Shown: positions 52,810-61,092, numbered from the stretch's first letter. The stretch: DNA of 64,000 nucleotides from Amycolatopsis suaedae (GCF_004214935.1 NZ_SFCC01000017.1:1-64000), one strand, 5' to 3'. The notes: generated by a model from the sequence alone, not told the origin. Translations and numbers: made by a program.

Positions 52810-54744
52810 CTACTCCTTCGCCGCGACCAGGCTGACCGGGGTCGCCCGGGTGGCCGACACACTCGTCCACACGCTCGTCGCCCCGACCACCAGGAACGCG
52901 CCGGCGACCACCGCCCCGACCACCGGCCAGGGAACGTCGATCACCGCCTCACCGGTGATCTCCCCGAGCGCGCTGGCCATGGCGAGGACCGACCCGGCGG
53001 CGGCCACCGCGCCCAGCAGCACCCCGACCGCGGTCACCGCCCACGATTCCAGCAGCGCCGCGCCGACCACCTGACGCCGGGTCAGCCCGGTCAGCCGCGC
53101 GGTGGCGAACTCGGCCCGCCGCTCCGCGGCCGCGATGACCACGGCGTTGATCACCGCCATCAGCGCGTACAGGCCACCCAGCCCCATGACCACGGCCATG
53201 ATCCCCTCCTGGGTGTCCTGCTGCGCCGAGGCCGAGGCCGCCAGGTGGTCCGGCACGGTGACGACCTGCCCCAGCCCGGCCGCCTGGATCCGCGCCCCGA
53301 CGTCCTCCGGGCGCAGCCCCGGCGCGACGGAGACGATGCTGGTCGCGTCCCCCTGCGACGCGACCAGCCCGGCGGGCAGCACGTAGTCCACGCCGCCGTT
53401 CATCGTCGAGGCCAGCACGGCCACCACCCTCAGGTCGAGCCGCCGTCCGTCGACCGTGAACGGCACGGTCGCGCCCAGTTCCAGGCCCTCCTCGCCGGCC
53501 GAGCCCGGCCCTACGGCGACCGTGTTGCCCCGCAGCGCCTCCAGCGAACCCTCCTCCGCCGGTGCCGGATGCGTGCGCCGGTAGTCGGCCGGGTCGACGA
53601 TCACCGCCTCCCCCGCCCGGTCCCTGGTGCGTTCGTCCTCGTCTCCCCGGTCCTCGGTGAGGGTCGCCGTCACCGCGACGGCGGTCTCGGTCGAGACGTG
53701 CTCGACGCCCTCGACCTCGCGCAGCGCCCCGGCCCGCGCGGCGGTGGAGTTCACCACCAGGTCGCCGACGGTGTTGCGGGCCTGCTGGCGTTCCGACGCG
53801 GTGGCGATCGACGACATCGTGCCCAGCTGGCCGATCACCAGCGCCACCAGCACCAGCAGCGGCGCGGCCGTCGCGGCGCTGCGGCGCACCCCGTGCCGCA
53901 GGTTGGCCTCGGCGAGGCCGCCGAGCGTCGTACCCCGCAGCACCAGCCCGAACAGCCTGCCGACCAGCGGCACCACCAGCGGGCTGAGCGCGGCCAGTCC
54001 CACCGACGCGGCCAGCGCCGAGTTGATCGCCAGCGGGATGGCACCCTCCGGACCCGCGACCTGGGCCACGATCGCCATCGCCACGGCACCGGCGAGGAAC
54101 AGCAGGCCGAAGAACCACCGCGACACGGTCATCACCCGCACCGCGGCGCCGGTCTCGCGCAGTGCTTCCAGGGGCCGCACCGACGACGCCCGGCGGGACG
54201 CGACCAGCACCCCGGCCAGCGCGACCCCGACACCGACCCCGGCGGACACGCCGAGGATCCAGTCCATCCAGCGGGCCTGGAACTGCGGCGGCAGGAAACC
54301 CAGCTCGATCAGCAGCCAGGACTGCGCCCGCATGGCGAGCAGTCCCAGCGGCACACCGGCGACGGTGCCGATCACCCCGAGCAGCACCGCCTCGGACAGC
54401 AGCAGCCTGCGCACCTGCCGCTTGGCTCCGCCGACCAGGCGCAGCAGCGCGAGGTCGCGGCGGCGCTGGGCGACGGTGAAGGCGAACGTGGACGCCACGA
54501 TGAACACGGCGAGGAAGACGCTGATGCCGAGCGTGACGCCGAGCAGCGCCAGCGCGGCGGTGTAACCGTCCTCGATCCTGGCCGCCACCATCGGCGGCAC
54601 ACCGGGCGGGGCCTCGGCGGTGGCGGCGGAGACGAGGATCAGCAGCGAGGACTGGACCAGCGCCACCCCGAAGCAGACGGTGAGGATGGCGCCGACGAAC
54701 AGCTGCCAGCGCTCGGTGAACGTGGAGACCGACAGGCGCAGCAT
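52810..54744 (-). CDS. FtsX-like ABC transporter permease
   Basis: The 644-aa permease has two FtsX domains, each with several helices (ISVFLAVFIVASTFAFTVAQRRRDLALLRLVGGAKRQVRRLLL and GGLYALMAVINAVVIAAAERRAEFATARLTGLTRRQVVGA), around a large extracytoplasmic domain with an acidic loop (TEDRGDEDERTRDRAGE). It pairs with the ATPase four bases upstream. MacB/LolCDE-like systems export or extract lipids or peptides. The substrate is unknown. Confidence 0.9.
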   Translation of the reverse strand: MLRLSVSTFTERWQLFVGAILTVCFGVALVQSSLLILVSAATAEAPPGVPPMVAARIEDGYTAALALLGVTLGISVFLAVFIVASTFAFTVAQRRRDLALLRLVGGAKRQVRRLLLSEAVLLGVIGTVAGVPLGLLAMRAQSWLLIELGFLPPQFQARWMDWILGVSAGVGVGVALAGVLVASRRASSVRPLEALRETGAAVRVMTVSRWFFGLLFLAGAVAMAIVAQVAGPEGAIPLAINSALAASVGLAALSPLVVPLVGRLFGLVLRGTTLGGLAEANLRHGVRRSAATAAPLLVLVALVIGQLGTMSSIATASERQQARNTVGDLVVNSTAARAGALREVEGVEHVSTETAVAVTATLTEDRGDEDERTRDRAGEAVIVDPADYRRTHPAPAEEGSLEALRGNTVAVGPGSAGEEGLELGATVPFTVDGRRLDLRVVAVLASTMNGGVDYVLPAGLVASQGDATSIVSVAPGLRPEDVGARIQAAGLGQVVTVPDHLAASASAQQDTQEGIMAVVMGLGGLYALMAVINAVVIAAAERRAEFATARLTGLTRRQVVGAALLESWAVTAVGVLLGAVAAAGSVLAMASALGEITGEAVIDVPWPVVGAVVAGAFLVVGATSVWTSVSATRATPVSLVAAKE

Positions 54745-54748
54745 CGGC

Positions 54749-55510
54749 TCAGCCCTCCAGCGTGGCGAGCCGGTCGGCCACCTCGCGCGCGGTGGGCGCG
54801 ACGGCGTGGTCGACGATGCGGCCGTCGGACAGGAACAGCACGGAGTCGGCGCTGGCCGCGGCGGCCGGGTCGTGGGTGACCATCACGATGCTCTGGCCCG
54901 CGGTGTCCACCATCTCGCGCAGCAGGTTCAGCACCGTGCGGGCGGACCGGGAGTCCAGCGCGCCGGTCGGCTCGTCGGCGAACAGCACGGCGGGCCGGAT
55001 GACCATCGCGCGGGCGATCGCCACCCGCTGCTGCTGGCCGCCGGACAGTTCCTTCGGCTTGTGCTTGAGCCGGTCGCCGAGCCCCACCCCGGACAGCACC
55101 CCGCGAACGTCGCGTGTGGACACCCGGCGGCCGGCGAGTTTCAGCGGCAGCGCGACGTTCTGCTCCGCGGTCAGCGAGCCGATGAGGTTGAAGCTCTGGA
55201 ACACGAAGCCGACGTGCTCGCGCCGCAGCGTGGTCAGCTCCCGGTCGGACGCGCCGGTGATGTCCTGGCCGGCCAGGCTCACCGCGCCCGACGAGACCCG
55301 CTCCAGGCCGGCCGCGCAGTGCAGCAGCGTCGACTTGCCCGAACCCGACGGCCCCATGACCGCGGTCCACGAACCCGCCGGAAAGCTCACCGTCACGTCG
55401 TCCAGTGCGCGTACCAGCGCCTGCTTGGTCCCGTAGTGCCTGCTGACACCGCTCAGCGCGACGGCGGGGGCCTGGGTCGCGGGCTGCCGGATGTCCATCC
55501 GTACTGTCAT
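54749..55510 (-). CDS. ABC transporter ATP-binding protein (MacB/LolD type)
   Basis: The 253-aa ATPase has GPSGSGKST (Walker A), FVFQSFNLIGSLTAEQNVALPL (Q-loop region), LSGGQQQRVAIARAM (signature), LFADEPTGALD (Walker B) and the H-loop VTHDPAAA. ATG 55510 is chosen; ATG 55498 is an alternative. It is the first gene of a two-gene exporter operon, divergent from the chitinase gene, whose promoter repeats occupy the shared spacer. Confidence 0.92.
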   Translation of the reverse strand: MTVRMDIRQPATQAPAVALSGVSRHYGTKQALVRALDDVTVSFPAGSWTAVMGPSGSGKSTLLHCAAGLERVSSGAVSLAGQDITGASDRELTTLRREHVGFVFQSFNLIGSLTAEQNVALPLKLAGRRVSTRDVRGVLSGVGLGDRLKHKPKELSGGQQQRVAIARAMVIRPAVLFADEPTGALDSRSARTVLNLLREMVDTAGQSIVMVTHDPAAAASADSVLFLSDGRIVDHAVAPTAREVADRLATLEG

Positions 55511-55594
55511 GCCCCGATTCCACCGGGAAAACCGGGCGCGGTCCCGACCGCACGCCCCCGGACCTGCGGTGGGGCCAGCCCTACCAGGCATCCG

Positions 55595-55639
55595 AATTGG
55601 TCCAGACCCTTACGGCGGCTTCTCAATTGGTCCAGACCC
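55595..55639 (+). promoter_or_regulatory. Chitinase promoter direct repeats (TGGTCCAGACC x2)
   Basis: AATTGGTCCAGACCC occurs at 55595-55609 and again at 55625-55639, exactly 30 bases apart. Each is followed by a TTACGG-like sequence. Streptomyces chitinase promoters carry paired 12-bp repeats of the same TGGTCCAGACC type, needed for chitin induction and glucose repression. The repeats lie 44-88 bases before the chitinase ATG. Confidence 0.8.
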
Positions 55640-55682
55640 ATTTACGGTCGGAGCATCCCTGTTCCCCCGTTGGGAGGCGTCA

Positions 55683-56648
55683 ATGAAGACGACCGCTCGG
55701 CTGGCCGCGCTCACGGCCGGCCTGCTCATGACGGCGCTCGCCGTCCCCGCCACCTCCGGCGCCGCCGGCCCGGCGGCGATCACCGGCGCGGCACCGTACA
55801 TCGACATCACCATGGCCCAGCCGTCACTGGCCTCGGTCGCCGCCGCGACCGGCCAGAAGAGATTCACGCTGGCCTTCGCACTGGGCTCGCACGCGGGCTG
55901 CGACCCGCGGTGGGGCGGCACGATCCCGATCGACGACTCCCGGATCGTCAACGACGTGCGTGCGCTGAAGTCGGCGGGCGGCGAGGTCGTCGTGGCCACC
56001 GGCGGCGCGGCCGGCCCGTACCTGGAGCACGTCTGCGGCACGGCCGACGCGCTGCTGGCCGCGTACCGCAAGGTGCTCGACACCGTCGGCAGCAACCATC
56101 TCGACGTCGACGTGGAAGCCACCATCCCGCACGACATGGTCAACACCGCGCTGGCCCGGCTGCAGGCCGAGCGCGGCACGTCGGTCAGCTACACCATGCG
56201 GGTGCAGGGCGACGACTACGGCATGGACCCGTACTCGATCACCGTGCTGCGCAGCGCGGCGGCCAAGGGTGTCGAGGTGCAGGTCAACCCGATGACGATG
56301 GAGTTCGGCACGTCGCGGGCCAACTGGGGCGACGCGGTCATCGCGGCGGCGGAGAGCAGCCTGCGGCAGCTCAAGGAGATCTGGCCGAACCGGTCCGACG
56401 CCCAGCTCAAGCGGATGCTCGGGGTCACGCCGATGATCGGGCGCAACTTCAACGGAAAGATCTTCGACCAGAGCCACGCGCGCAAGCTGGTGCAGTGGGC
56501 CGGCGCCAACCGGATCGGCTTCCTGGCGTTCTGGTCGGTCGGCCGGGACAACGGCGGCTGCCCTGGCGGCGGCGTGTCGCCAACCTGCAGCAGCATCCCG
56601 CAGTCGACCTACGAGTTCACCAAGATCTTCGCCGGCTACACGGGCTGA
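55683..56648 (+). CDS. Secreted GH18 chitinase
   Basis: The 321-aa protein has a signal peptide (MKTTARLAALTAGLLMTALAVPATSGA). It is a single GH18 TIM barrel of the small actinobacterial subgroup: TLAFALGSHAGCDPRWGG, the catalytic motif in NHLDVDVEATI (Asp141, Asp143, Glu145), and TPMIGRNFNGKIFD. No chitin-binding module is attached. ATG 55683 follows GGGAGGCG. It should hydrolyse chitin or chito-oligomers outside the cell, under control of the upstream direct repeats. Confidence 0.9.
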   Translation: MKTTARLAALTAGLLMTALAVPATSGAAGPAAITGAAPYIDITMAQPSLASVAAATGQKRFTLAFALGSHAGCDPRWGGTIPIDDSRIVNDVRALKSAGGEVVVATGGAAGPYLEHVCGTADALLAAYRKVLDTVGSNHLDVDVEATIPHDMVNTALARLQAERGTSVSYTMRVQGDDYGMDPYSITVLRSAAAKGVEVQVNPMTMEFGTSRANWGDAVIAAAESSLRQLKEIWPNRSDAQLKRMLGVTPMIGRNFNGKIFDQSHARKLVQWAGANRIGFLAFWSVGRDNGGCPGGGVSPTCSSIPQSTYEFTKIFAGYTG

Positions 56649-56658
56649 CCGCCGGCAT

Positions 56659-56729
56659 TAAGCGGAACGCTTCTCCACTTGATAACCGGAACATGGTTCC
56701 GTATCGTAAGCGGAGAAGCGTTCCGCTTA
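56659..56729. promoter_or_regulatory. Mirrored operator pair in front of the hydrolase gene
   Basis: An 18-bp arm at 56659-56676 (TAAGCGGAACGCTTCTCC) recurs perfectly inverted at 56712-56729. Each arm contains a small palindrome (AAGCG-GAA-CGCTT and AAGCG-TTC-CGCTT), the pattern of a TetR-family site. A third palindrome GGAAC-ATG-GTTCC lies between them (56688-56700). The right arm lies 16 bases before the hydrolase ATG. Confidence 0.7.
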
Positions 56730-56744
56730 TCGAAGGGTCTCCCC

Positions 56745-57644
56745 ATGTCTCCCGTTCTCTCCTACAGCCCCGTGGTGCTGCCGGTGCCCGGCCGTCCGGT
56801 GGACCTCGAGCTGCGCGTCTCCGCGCCCGCGACCGGGACCGGATTGCCGGTCGTGCTGCTCTCCCACGGCCACGGCGGTTCGAACCATCTGTCGTCGCTG
56901 CACGGCTACGCCCCGCTGGCGGACTACTGGGCCGCCCACGGTTTCGCGGTCCTCCAGCCCACCCACCTCAGCTCGGCGACCCTGCGCCACCGGGTCGGCG
57001 ACGCCCCCGACGGGCCCTACTTCCTGCGTTCCCGCGCCGAGGACATGAGCCACATCCTCGACCGGCTCGACGTCATCGAGGACACCGTCCCGCGGCTCGC
57101 CGGACGCCTGGCCCGGGACAAGGTCGCGGTCGCGGGCCACTCGCTCGGCGGCTTCACCGCCAGCCTGCTGCTGGGCGCCCGGATCACCGACGACGGCGAG
57201 GAGATCGACCTCACCGAGCCCCGGATCTCCCAGGGCGTGCTGCTGGCCGCACCCGGCAGGGGCGATGTGCTGAACGGCCCGATGGCCGACGCGCTGCCCG
57301 TCTTCCGGACGATCGACTTCTCCACGATGGCCACGCCCGCGCTGGTCGTCGCGGGCGACAAGGACGACTCCCGGCACTTCACCGACATGGGCCCGGACTG
57401 GCACGCCGACCCGTACCACCTCGCCCCGGCGCCGAAGTCGCTGCTCACCCTGTTCGACGGCGAGCACCTGCTCGGCGGCATCAGCGGTTACGACGCCGCC
57501 GAGACCTCGGACGAGAACCCGGAACGGGTGGCCACCGTCGGCCGCCTCACCACCGCCTACCTGCGCTCGCGGTTCACCCCCGGCGACACCGCCTGGCAGA
57601 CGGCGTGCGAGGAGCTGACCACCGGCACCGTCGAGTCGAAGTAG
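56745..57644 (+). CDS. Alpha/beta hydrolase (dienelactone/chlorophyllase-like)
   Basis: The 299-aa protein has the oxyanion segment VVLLSHGHGGSNHLSSLHGYAPLADYWAAHGFAVLQPTH, the nucleophile elbow AGHSLGGFTASLLLGA (Ser), an acidic region near VAGDKDDSRHF and a late His in FDGEHLLGGISGYD. It has no signal peptide. ATG 56745 lies behind GAAGGG. The mirrored operators show tight control by a repressor not encoded next to it. The substrate is unknown, possibly an ester. Confidence 0.87.
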   Translation: MSPVLSYSPVVLPVPGRPVDLELRVSAPATGTGLPVVLLSHGHGGSNHLSSLHGYAPLADYWAAHGFAVLQPTHLSSATLRHRVGDAPDGPYFLRSRAEDMSHILDRLDVIEDTVPRLAGRLARDKVAVAGHSLGGFTASLLLGARITDDGEEIDLTEPRISQGVLLAAPGRGDVLNGPMADALPVFRTIDFSTMATPALVVAGDKDDSRHFTDMGPDWHADPYHLAPAPKSLLTLFDGEHLLGGISGYDAAETSDENPERVATVGRLTTAYLRSRFTPGDTAWQTACEELTTGTVESK

Positions 57645-57675
57645 GATCGGCGGGAAGACCGAGCTGGGGGGCGTC

Positions 57676-58773
57676 ATGCGAATTCTGTTCAGCGGTGAAC
57701 CCTGGGTCCACTATGGACAGATATACGTGCAGAGCGACCAGGGACTGATCGCCGGTCTGCACGAGGCTTTCGCCGGGCAGCGCAACGGACTGTGCGGCGC
57801 GGCCGAGCCCGGGGCGCTCTTCCTGGTCACCGGCCTGCACACGGGCAAGGTCGGGTTCTCCGTCGAATGGCACGACGAGGCGCCCCCGGCCGGCCCGGAG
57901 TGGGAGGAGATCGTCGAGGCGTCCTTCCGGCCGTCGTCGTCCCGCATCGGGCTGTGCCAGTGGGCAGGCGAGGCATGGTGGGACCTCGACCTGCCCCTGG
58001 CCGGCCTCCGGGTCCGCTACTGCGCGTCGGGGATGGATGCCGGGCGGGCCGCCGACACCAGGATGGACGGCGAGCCGCGACTGGACCGGTACCTGCTGCA
58101 GTTCTGGCCCGGCGAACCGGCGCCGGACCGGGTGGTGCGGCAGACCGGCGAGACCGCCGCCTACTGGCACGGCGCGGTGCGCGACTTCCCGTCGGCCGAG
58201 GAACTGGCCGAACGGCGGCGTCAGGCACGGCTGGCCGAGGAACGGGCCGCGCTGGCCAGGGAGCGGGAGTACGCCCGGCGCGCCAGGGAGCAGGAGGTGC
58301 TCGACTGGGGCGGCCGCCCGCCGACCGACCGGCTGCGGGCGGCCAGCGGCTACGCGCAGCCGCTGGCCGCCCTCGACCGGGGACTGGTCGACGCGATCGC
58401 CGACGCAGCCCCGGAGGTTCAGCGTGCGGTCGCGCGGCTGGCGGTCCGGCGGGCCTACGACGGCGCGGGGCTGACCGGGGTCGGCTGGGTCGCGCCGGCA
58501 CTCGCCGCGCTGGACGACGGCGGCGCACTGCCCGCACCGTTCGACGATCAGACCGGGGTCTGGAACCACCTGTTCGGCGACCCGGCCGTGCCGTCGACCG
58601 TCATCCCCGGCTCCGCGAACTTCTCCCGGCAGGCCGCCGCCCTGCCCGCCATTTTCCAGGCGGGCGAACGGGATCCGCTGCGTGCCGCGCTGGACGCAGT
58701 GTGGACGGCCCAGTTCTCGTTCGGCACCGACCGCGAGGTGGTGCTCGGCGAGATCCGCGCGCTGGCCGGCTGA
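57676..58773 (+). CDS. Hypothetical protein, 365 aa
   Basis: The frame starts at ATG 57676 behind GGGGGG. The N-terminal half is globular and Trp-rich (WHDEAPPAGPEWEEIVEASFRPSSSRIGLCQWAGEAWWDLDLPLAGLRVRYC). A charged helix at about 174-205 (AEELAERRRQARLAEERAALAREREYARRAREQEVLDW) is a probable coiled coil, and the C-terminal half is helical. I recognise no enzymatic domain. The first residues (MRILFSGEPWVHYGQIYVQS) recall immunity or housekeeping proteins of actinobacteria, but no call is justified. Confidence 0.78.
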   Translation: MRILFSGEPWVHYGQIYVQSDQGLIAGLHEAFAGQRNGLCGAAEPGALFLVTGLHTGKVGFSVEWHDEAPPAGPEWEEIVEASFRPSSSRIGLCQWAGEAWWDLDLPLAGLRVRYCASGMDAGRAADTRMDGEPRLDRYLLQFWPGEPAPDRVVRQTGETAAYWHGAVRDFPSAEELAERRRQARLAEERAALAREREYARRAREQEVLDWGGRPPTDRLRAASGYAQPLAALDRGLVDAIADAAPEVQRAVARLAVRRAYDGAGLTGVGWVAPALAALDDGGALPAPFDDQTGVWNHLFGDPAVPSTVIPGSANFSRQAAALPAIFQAGERDPLRAALDAVWTAQFSFGTDREVVLGEIRALAG

Positions 58774-58782
58774 GCCACCCGC

Positions 58783-59190
58783 TCACCCGGCGGGCACCGG
58801 GCTACGCCGGGTGTTCTGGAACGCGGCGACCCGCCAGCGCCCGTCGTCACGCACCAGCACGAAGCTGACCACCGACGCCCGCGCCGGGTCGGGCTCCTGG
58901 CCTGCGAGCACCGACGTGCCGCCGACCAGGACCAGCGCCACGTCCGGCCGGGGGAACCGCACCGACGGCTCCATCCCGTCCCCGGCACCCATCGTCGACC
59001 CGCGCAGTGGTCCCTCGAACAGCCGCCGGTGCCCGGCCTCGATCTCACCTCTGCCGAACGAGGTGTGGCCGAAGAAGGTGGTGTAGGTGGCGTCGTCGGT
59101 GAACGCCGCGGCGTAGCGCGTGGCGTCGCCGGCGTTCCACGCCTGCGCCAGCTCGTCCAGTACCGCCAGTACCGCATCCCTGTCGCTCAT
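58783..59190 (-). CDS. SnoaL/SgcJ-like (NTF2-fold) small protein
   Basis: The 135-aa protein is an NTF2-like cone: DAVLAVLDELAQAWNAGDATRYAAAFTDDATYTTFFGHTSFGRGEIEAGHRRLFEGPLRGS, then DVALVLVGGTSV, SVVSFVLVRDDGRWRVAAFQNTRR. SgcJ/EcaC-type proteins are small cytosolic proteins of unclear activity. ATG 59190 is chosen since the upstream frame encodes only operator DNA. It is divergent from a TetR gene across four CGAACA half-site clusters, so it is very likely its target. Confidence 0.85.
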   Translation of the reverse strand: MSDRDAVLAVLDELAQAWNAGDATRYAAAFTDDATYTTFFGHTSFGRGEIEAGHRRLFEGPLRGSTMGAGDGMEPSVRFPRPDVALVLVGGTSVLAGQEPDPARASVVSFVLVRDDGRWRVAAFQNTRRSPVPAG

Positions 59191-59201
59191 GTCGATCCTC
59201 T

Positions 59202-59268
59202 CGAACAGTGTTCGTTTTACGAACACCGTTCTACGCACGAACACTGTTCGCGTCAAGTACAGTGTTCG
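59202..59268. promoter_or_regulatory. Cluster of TetR operators (CGAACA-N-TGTTCG)
   Basis: Perfect 13-bp palindromes occur at 59202-59214 and 59238-59250. An imperfect copy sits near 59220-59231, and a half site TGTTCG at 59263-59268. The cluster fills the whole 80-base divergent spacer, predicting autoregulation of the tetR gene and repression of the NTF2-fold gene. Confidence 0.78.
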
Positions 59269-59270
59269 CC

Positions 59271-59963
59271 GTGGAACTCCCCGAACCGCCCTGGCGCAGT
59301 CCGGCCCGCCGCACGGTCAAGCAGCCGCTGTCCCGCGAACGTGTCGTGCGCACGGCACTGGACCTGCTCGACCGGGAAGGCCTCGACGCGGTGAGCATGC
59401 GCAGGGTCGCCCAGGCACTGGACACCGGCGCGGCCTCGCTCTACGCCTACGTCTCCGGCAAGGACGAGCTGCGCGAGCTGATGTTCGACGCCGTCCTCGG
59501 CGAGGTCGACCTGCCCGAACCCGACCCCGCACGCTGGGCCGACCAGGTCAGGGACCTGCTGCGCGGCCAGCTGCGGGTGATGCTGGCGCATCCCGGCATC
59601 GCCCAGGTGGCCTGGGCGACGATGGTCCCGGTCGGGCCGAACGCGCTGCGGCACGGCGAGGCGCTGATCGCGCTGCTGCGGGCCGGCGGCCTCGACGAGA
59701 AGCGCGCCGCCTTCGCGTTCGACACCCTCGCGCTCTACACCAAGGCGTTCGCCTACGAGGGCACCGTCTGGGCCTCCGGGGAGATGAGCCAGGAGGAGGC
59801 CGCGGCCCGCGGGAGGCAGACCGAGGAGTACATGCGGTCGCTGCCGCCGGAGGTGTTCCCGAACATGCTCGCCGTCGGCCGGTACTTCAGCGGCCAGACC
59901 GCGGCGGAGCGGTTCGAGTTCACGCTGGATGTGTTCCTGTCCGGCCTGGCACACAGCTCGTGA
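59271..59963 (+). CDS. TetR family transcriptional regulator
   Basis: The 230-aa protein has an N-terminal helix-turn-helix (SRERVVRTALDLLDREGLDAVSMRRVAQALDTGAASLYAYVSGKDELRELMFDAVLGEV) and a TetR_C ligand domain. GTG 59271 is used because the longer frame would translate the operators. The stop codon TGA is itself the start of a GTGAAGG palindromic repeat, so the last residue(s) border the inserted element. It presumably represses itself and the divergent NTF2-fold gene. The ligand is unknown. Confidence 0.92.
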   Translation: MELPEPPWRSPARRTVKQPLSRERVVRTALDLLDREGLDAVSMRRVAQALDTGAASLYAYVSGKDELRELMFDAVLGEVDLPEPDPARWADQVRDLLRGQLRVMLAHPGIAQVAWATMVPVGPNALRHGEALIALLRAGGLDEKRAAFAFDTLALYTKAFAYEGTVWASGEMSQEEAAARGRQTEEYMRSLPPEVFPNMLAVGRYFSGQTAAERFEFTLDVFLSGLAHSS

Positions 59964-60319
59964 AGGCCACCTTCACGTGCTCTGGCGGGGTTCCGGCAAA
60001 GTCGGTGTCCGGCGGGGTGAGTGGTGGTCCCGAGCGCAGAACTCGTGGCCCGGAACGCAGAACTCGCATGCGTGAGCGCAGAACTCACGATGTGGACGCC
60101 GGATCTCACCTGGTGCCGGTCGCCCGCGTGAGCGGCCCGTTCGCGCGAGTCGACCGTTCCCGACCCGCGAGTCGACCATTCCGGACCCGCGAGTTGTCCG
60201 TTCCCGCCCACCGGGTCCCACTGTCCGGCACGCCGGTTCACATCGCGCGACTCCGGCCCGGGTCAAGCTCGTGAAGGCCACCTTCATCACGTGAGACGTG
60301 GTGAAGGTGGCCTTCACGT
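59956..60319. repeat. Composite palindromic-repeat element between convergent genes
   Basis: A left palindrome at 59960-59976 and a back-to-back right pair at 60271-60287 and 60301-60317 (GTGAAGG-CCA/TGG-CCTTCA(C/T)) bracket about 290 bases. Inside, 59992-60095 is an inverted near-copy of 16409-16512. No gene is encoded. It fills the space between the ends of tetR and the methyltransferase gene. Confidence 0.72.
60146..60211 (+). repeat. Three 22-bp tandem units (CGAGTCGACC...)
   Basis: Units start at 60146, 60168 and 60190 (CGAGTCGACCGTTCCCGACC, CGAGTCGACCATTCCGGACC, CGAGTTGTCCGTTCCCGCCC). A related pair in opposite orientation (GGTGGACTCGCGGGTCCGGA) lies at about 11190-11235, just before the 125-bp repeat. 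Confidence 0.65.
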
Positions 60320-60329
60320 GCTCCGGCCT

Positions 60330-61061
60330 TCAGCCCGGCCGGGTGGCGCTGGCCAGGAACAGCGGCACGGCGAGCAGGAACCGGTCCCGCTCGACCCGGC
60401 GGCGCTGCTCCTCGACCCACCGCCGCACCCGGTCCGAGCCACCGGCCAGCACGGCCGCCGACTCCACCACCGGCAGACCGGCGGCCCCGGTGAACACCGC
60501 GGTGTGCACCTCGACCTCGACATTGGTGAACCCCTGGTCGAGCAGCAGCCCGCGGTAGCCGCGGGCCGCCCTCGGCGAGGGCGCCGTGGCCGCCTGCCTG
60601 GCCAGCACCTCGGCCGTGGTGCCGGGATCGTCGGAGTCCAGCGCGATCAGCTCCCAGTCCTGGCCGAGCAGCACGACGCGCCCGCCGGGCGCCAGGACCC
60701 GTGCGGCCTCGGCGACGGCGGCGGCCGGGTCGGGCAGGCCGTGCAGCAGCTTCTCCGCCCGGTACCCGCGCGCGGCGCCGTCGGCCAGCGGCAGCCGCAG
60801 CGCGTCGCCCGCCCGCACGTCCAGCCCCGGGTGCCGACGGCGCGCCTCGGCGACGAACTCCTCGCTGAGGTCGACGCCGACCGGCCGCGCCCCGCGCGCG
60901 GCCAGTTCGGCGACCGCGGTGCCCGCGCCGCAGCCGGCGTCCACCACGGTGTCGCCCGGCTCCAGTGCCAGCAGGTCGTGTGAGCGCAGCCGCGCGTGTG
61001 TGACGGCGGGGTGCCGTTCGAAGGAGTCCATGGCGGCGAGAAAACGTTCCGTTGTCGACAT
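60330..61061 (-). CDS. SAM-dependent methyltransferase
   Basis: The 243-aa class I methyltransferase has motif I TVVDAGCGAGTAVAELAARG, motif II VGVDLSEEFVAEAR, DALRLPLADG and the post-motif VLAPGGRVVLLGQDWEL. The substrate-binding part is long and lacks diagnostic motifs, so only a small-molecule methyltransferase can be called. It starts at ATG 61061, 28 bases from the divergent merR start. The MerR protein is the probable regulator. Confidence 0.85.
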   Translation of the reverse strand: MSTTERFLAAMDSFERHPAVTHARLRSHDLLALEPGDTVVDAGCGAGTAVAELAARGARPVGVDLSEEFVAEARRRHPGLDVRAGDALRLPLADGAARGYRAEKLLHGLPDPAAAVAEAARVLAPGGRVVLLGQDWELIALDSDDPGTTAEVLARQAATAPSPRAARGYRGLLLDQGFTNVEVEVHTAVFTGAAGLPVVESAAVLAGGSDRVRRWVEEQRRRVERDRFLLAVPLFLASATRPG

Positions 61062-61092
61062 GTCCGCCAGCCTGTGAGTTCATGTCGACATG
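61053..61092. promoter_or_regulatory. Compact divergent promoter with duplicated TGTCGACATG
   Basis: TGTCGACATG occurs at 61053-61062 and again at 61083-61092. Both copies contain a start codon (the methyltransferase ATG on the minus strand, the merR ATG on the plus strand). Only 28 bases separate the two genes, so both promoters overlap and the merR or methyltransferase transcript may be leaderless. Confidence 0.5.
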
